From positions 1-7,290 of the forward strand of contig PCCM01000128.1 in NCBI GenBank assembly GCA_002731735.1: DNA of 7,290 nt. Reading direction: 5' to 3'. Position 1 is the first letter of the stretch, and each line of letters opens with the position of its first letter. This stretch comes from Gemmatimonadota bacterium. GTDB taxonomy: Bacteria > Gemmatimonadota > Gemmatimonadetes > Longimicrobiales > Gaopeijiaceae. Shown in pieces: positions 6,031 to 7,290 of this stretch. The notes under the pieces are model-generated. The model worked only from the letters and a program-made list of their open reading frames with translations, did no database searches and was not told the origin of the DNA. The translations under genes were made by a program, and so were the position numbers.

Positions 6031-6837
6031 ATGAGCGGACGTGACTGGTTTCTGACGTTCGTGACGAGAATCCAGGGTGAGGAGCTCTATCTCCGAGAGT
6101 GGCTCGAGTACCACCTCTTGGTCGGGGTCGAACACTTCTTTCTGTACGACATGGACATTGGGCAGGGTCAGGCCGGCATCCTCGAGCCCTACGAGGACGC
6201 GGGGGTCGTGACCCGCATTCCGTGGTCCCAATACGAAGGGACGCGCTTGGACCGGAAGAGAGCCTGGTTTCGCCACAACAAGAGCTCGCTGGCGCATCGC
6301 CACTTCGCGCGCCACTTCCGCAGCCGTGTGTGTTGGGCGCTGAAGATCGACGGTGACGAGTTTCTCTACCCACTGGTGGGCGACGACGTGATCGGGCCGG
6401 TCCGGGCGTTCGACCGCAGCCGGACTCGCGGCATTTGTATGCCACGTTTCAACTTCGGCGACAGTGGGCACGAGCGGCGACCATCAGGGCTTGTCATCGA
6501 GAGCTATCTGAGACGCGAAGCGACACGGTCGAGCCAAAAGGAGATGGGGAACGGCGAAAAGCTGTCCGGCAACCACTTCCGCAGGGGCGCCCATCGGTGG
6601 TCGCACAGCCTCCACAAGCGTGGGACACTCGTGTCACCCGACTATGTGGAGACGCTCCGAATCAACCACTACTTCAGCAAGTCCTTCGAGGAATTCCAGA
6701 CCCGCCAGAACGACAACTACCTACGGCGTAAGACCCGTGAGCAGTTCGAGCTCCGGAACCACGGGCGCAACGATGTGGTCGACGATGGAATGCTGCGATT
6801 TGCTCCAGCGGTCCGGAGCGCGCTCGGCTTGCCGTAA
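6031..6837 (+). CDS. Glycosyltransferase, GT92/GT2-like (GT-A fold)
   Basis: This 268-residue protein probably transfers a sugar from a nucleotide sugar to an unknown acceptor. The ATG at 6031 follows a purine-rich AAGGGAAGAG (6021-6030), a fair ribosome-binding site. The N-terminus reads LTFVTRIQGEELYLREWLEYH (8-28), then GVEHFFLYDM (32-41). This is the typical 'N/R-E-YL-EWLEYH...GVxHFxxYD' opening of the family. WALKIDGDEFLYP (102-114) supplies the acidic DGDEF metal/nucleotide-binding motif. INHYFSKSFEEF (211-222) matches the conserved C-terminal 'HYxxKSxEEF' element. There is no signal peptide or membrane segment, so it should act on the cytoplasmic face, for example in surface polysaccharide or glycolipid assembly. 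No other polysaccharide genes are nearby. It starts 58 bases after the CMD-like gene on the same strand, so read-through is possible but functional linkage is not evident. Confidence 0.85.
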   Translation: MSGRDWFLTFVTRIQGEELYLREWLEYHLLVGVEHFFLYDMDIGQGQAGILEPYEDAGVVTRIPWSQYEGTRLDRKRAWFRHNKSSLAHRHFARHFRSRVCWALKIDGDEFLYPLVGDDVIGPVRAFDRSRTRGICMPRFNFGDSGHERRPSGLVIESYLRREATRSSQKEMGNGEKLSGNHFRRGAHRWSHSLHKRGTLVSPDYVETLRINHYFSKSFEEFQTRQNDNYLRRKTREQFELRNHGRNDVVDDGMLRFAPAVRSALGLP

Positions 6838-6848
6838 CCGGCGTAAGC
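6827..6848. terminator. Hairpin spanning the convergent stop codons
   Basis: GCTTGCCG (6827-6834) can pair with CGGC (6839-6842) and AAGC (6845-6848), leaving a TAAC loop and a two-base GT bulge. The + strand TAA (6835-6837) falls in the loop and the minus-strand stop (6848-6850) begins at the foot. No T run follows on either strand, so termination strength is uncertain. Its position between convergent genes only 10 bases apart suggests a shared end signal. Confidence 0.35.
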
Positions 6849-7290
6849 TAGTTGAACGTCTCCGCGAGACGAATCTCCGCGGTCTCCTGGAACCGCGTGT
6901 CGGGCGGTTCGAAGAGCGGTAGCTCCAGCGCCCGCTCAAATTGGACTCGGGCTTCTTCCATCCGCTTGCGGTTCAGATACATGCTCCCGAGGTCCAGATG
7001 GAACAGGATATAATCGGGCCTCAACTCCACGGCGCGCTTGAGGTAGCGCTCGGCGTCCTCCCAAGTGGTCAAGTTCATGACGCCTGCCCCGAGGAACGTC
7101 CTCGCCACAAAACGCTCAATGAAGGAAAGCTTCTGCACCCTGTAGTTCAGAAGACCAAGGGCGTGGTGGGCACCCGCGTGTAGGGAATCCTTCGCCAAGA
7201 CCTGGTGGGCCAGGTCGTATACCTCCTGAGCGAGTTCCGATGCTTCTTTGGCCCCTGCCTGGAGTGCTAGGAGACCCTTGGCCGTCAACA
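6848..7290 (-). CDS. Tetratricopeptide repeat (TPR) protein, N-terminus outside the window
   Basis: The frame is open to the right edge, so this is the C-terminal part of a longer gene; at least 147 codons are visible. Numbering from the in-frame TTG at 7286-7288, which is probably an internal Leu codon, helical repeats are seen. Residues 17-51 (ASELAQEVYDLAHQVLAKDS then AGAHHALGLLNYRV) form one TPR-like pair. WEDAERYLKRAVELRPDYILFHLDLGSMYLNRKRMEEARVQFERALEL (76-123) forms one and a half more, with the usual A/G/Y/P positions. A linking segment, FIERFVARTFLGAG (56-69), is recalled from TPR proteins of Gemmatimonadota-type genomes. Such domains are protein-interaction scaffolds, often exported or periplasmic; the signal region is not visible here. 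No partner can be named, and the convergent glycosyltransferase need not be related. The stop is TAG at 6848-6850. Confidence 0.8.
   Translation of the reverse strand, partial: LTAKGLLALQAGAKEASELAQEVYDLAHQVLAKDSLHAGAHHALGLLNYRVQKLSFIERFVARTFLGAGVMNLTTWEDAERYLKRAVELRPDYILFHLDLGSMYLNRKRMEEARVQFERALELPLFEPPDTRFQETAEIRLAETFN

Noticed and set aside
5969..6471. Two overlapping minus-strand open frames of about 160 codons.
   Set aside because: They are antisense to the glycosyltransferase, whose DGDEF and HYFSKSFEEF motifs identify the real frame.

Overview
The window is GC-rich, densely coded bacterial DNA carrying seven genes: six complete and one cut by the right edge. Several are exported proteins of families that are abundant and poorly characterised in Gemmatimonadota, Acidobacteriota and related environmental lineages: a 'PDLQGIW' secreted protein, an NHL-propeller lipoprotein, a carboxymuconolactone-decarboxylase-like protein, and a TPR protein with a WEDAERYL...PDYI core. 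A marine or soil Gemmatimonadota-like organism is my best guess. This is inferred from gene content only; no rRNA, tRNA or other marker gene is present.

Layout, left to right. Positions 1-238 hold no supportable gene. A secreted protein of unknown function (281-1318, +) is followed by a good intrinsic-terminator candidate and a second hairpin. A stand-alone aspartokinase (1498-2805, +) comes next. It converges on an NHL-repeat lipoprotein (2851-3987, -), with a hairpin between the two stops. Upstream of the lipoprotein on the same strand is a small, probably DNA-binding protein with two helix-turn-helix-like segments (4099-4506, -). A roughly 265-base divergent intergenic region separates it from a secreted protein made of two tandem carboxymuconolactone-decarboxylase-like domains (4773-5972, +). 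A cytoplasmic glycosyltransferase of the GT92/GT2-like type follows (6031-6837, +). It converges, with 10 bases between the stops, on a TPR protein (6848-right edge, -).

The genes do not form an obvious pathway. Most look like separate transcription units: a housekeeping amino-acid enzyme (the aspartate pathway to lysine, threonine and methionine) among envelope and periplasmic proteins of unknown substrate. No mobile element, CRISPR array or defence cassette is visible.

The most interesting non-coding signal is a 32-base element upstream of both + strand secreted-protein genes (203-234 and 4679-4710). It matches at 23 of 32 positions without gaps and begins TTGACCG in both copies, so it may be a shared promoter or regulator site. 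The most interesting protein is the tandem CMD-like one, whose first copy has lost the polar residues kept by the second. I see no convincing evidence of a new multi-gene system here.
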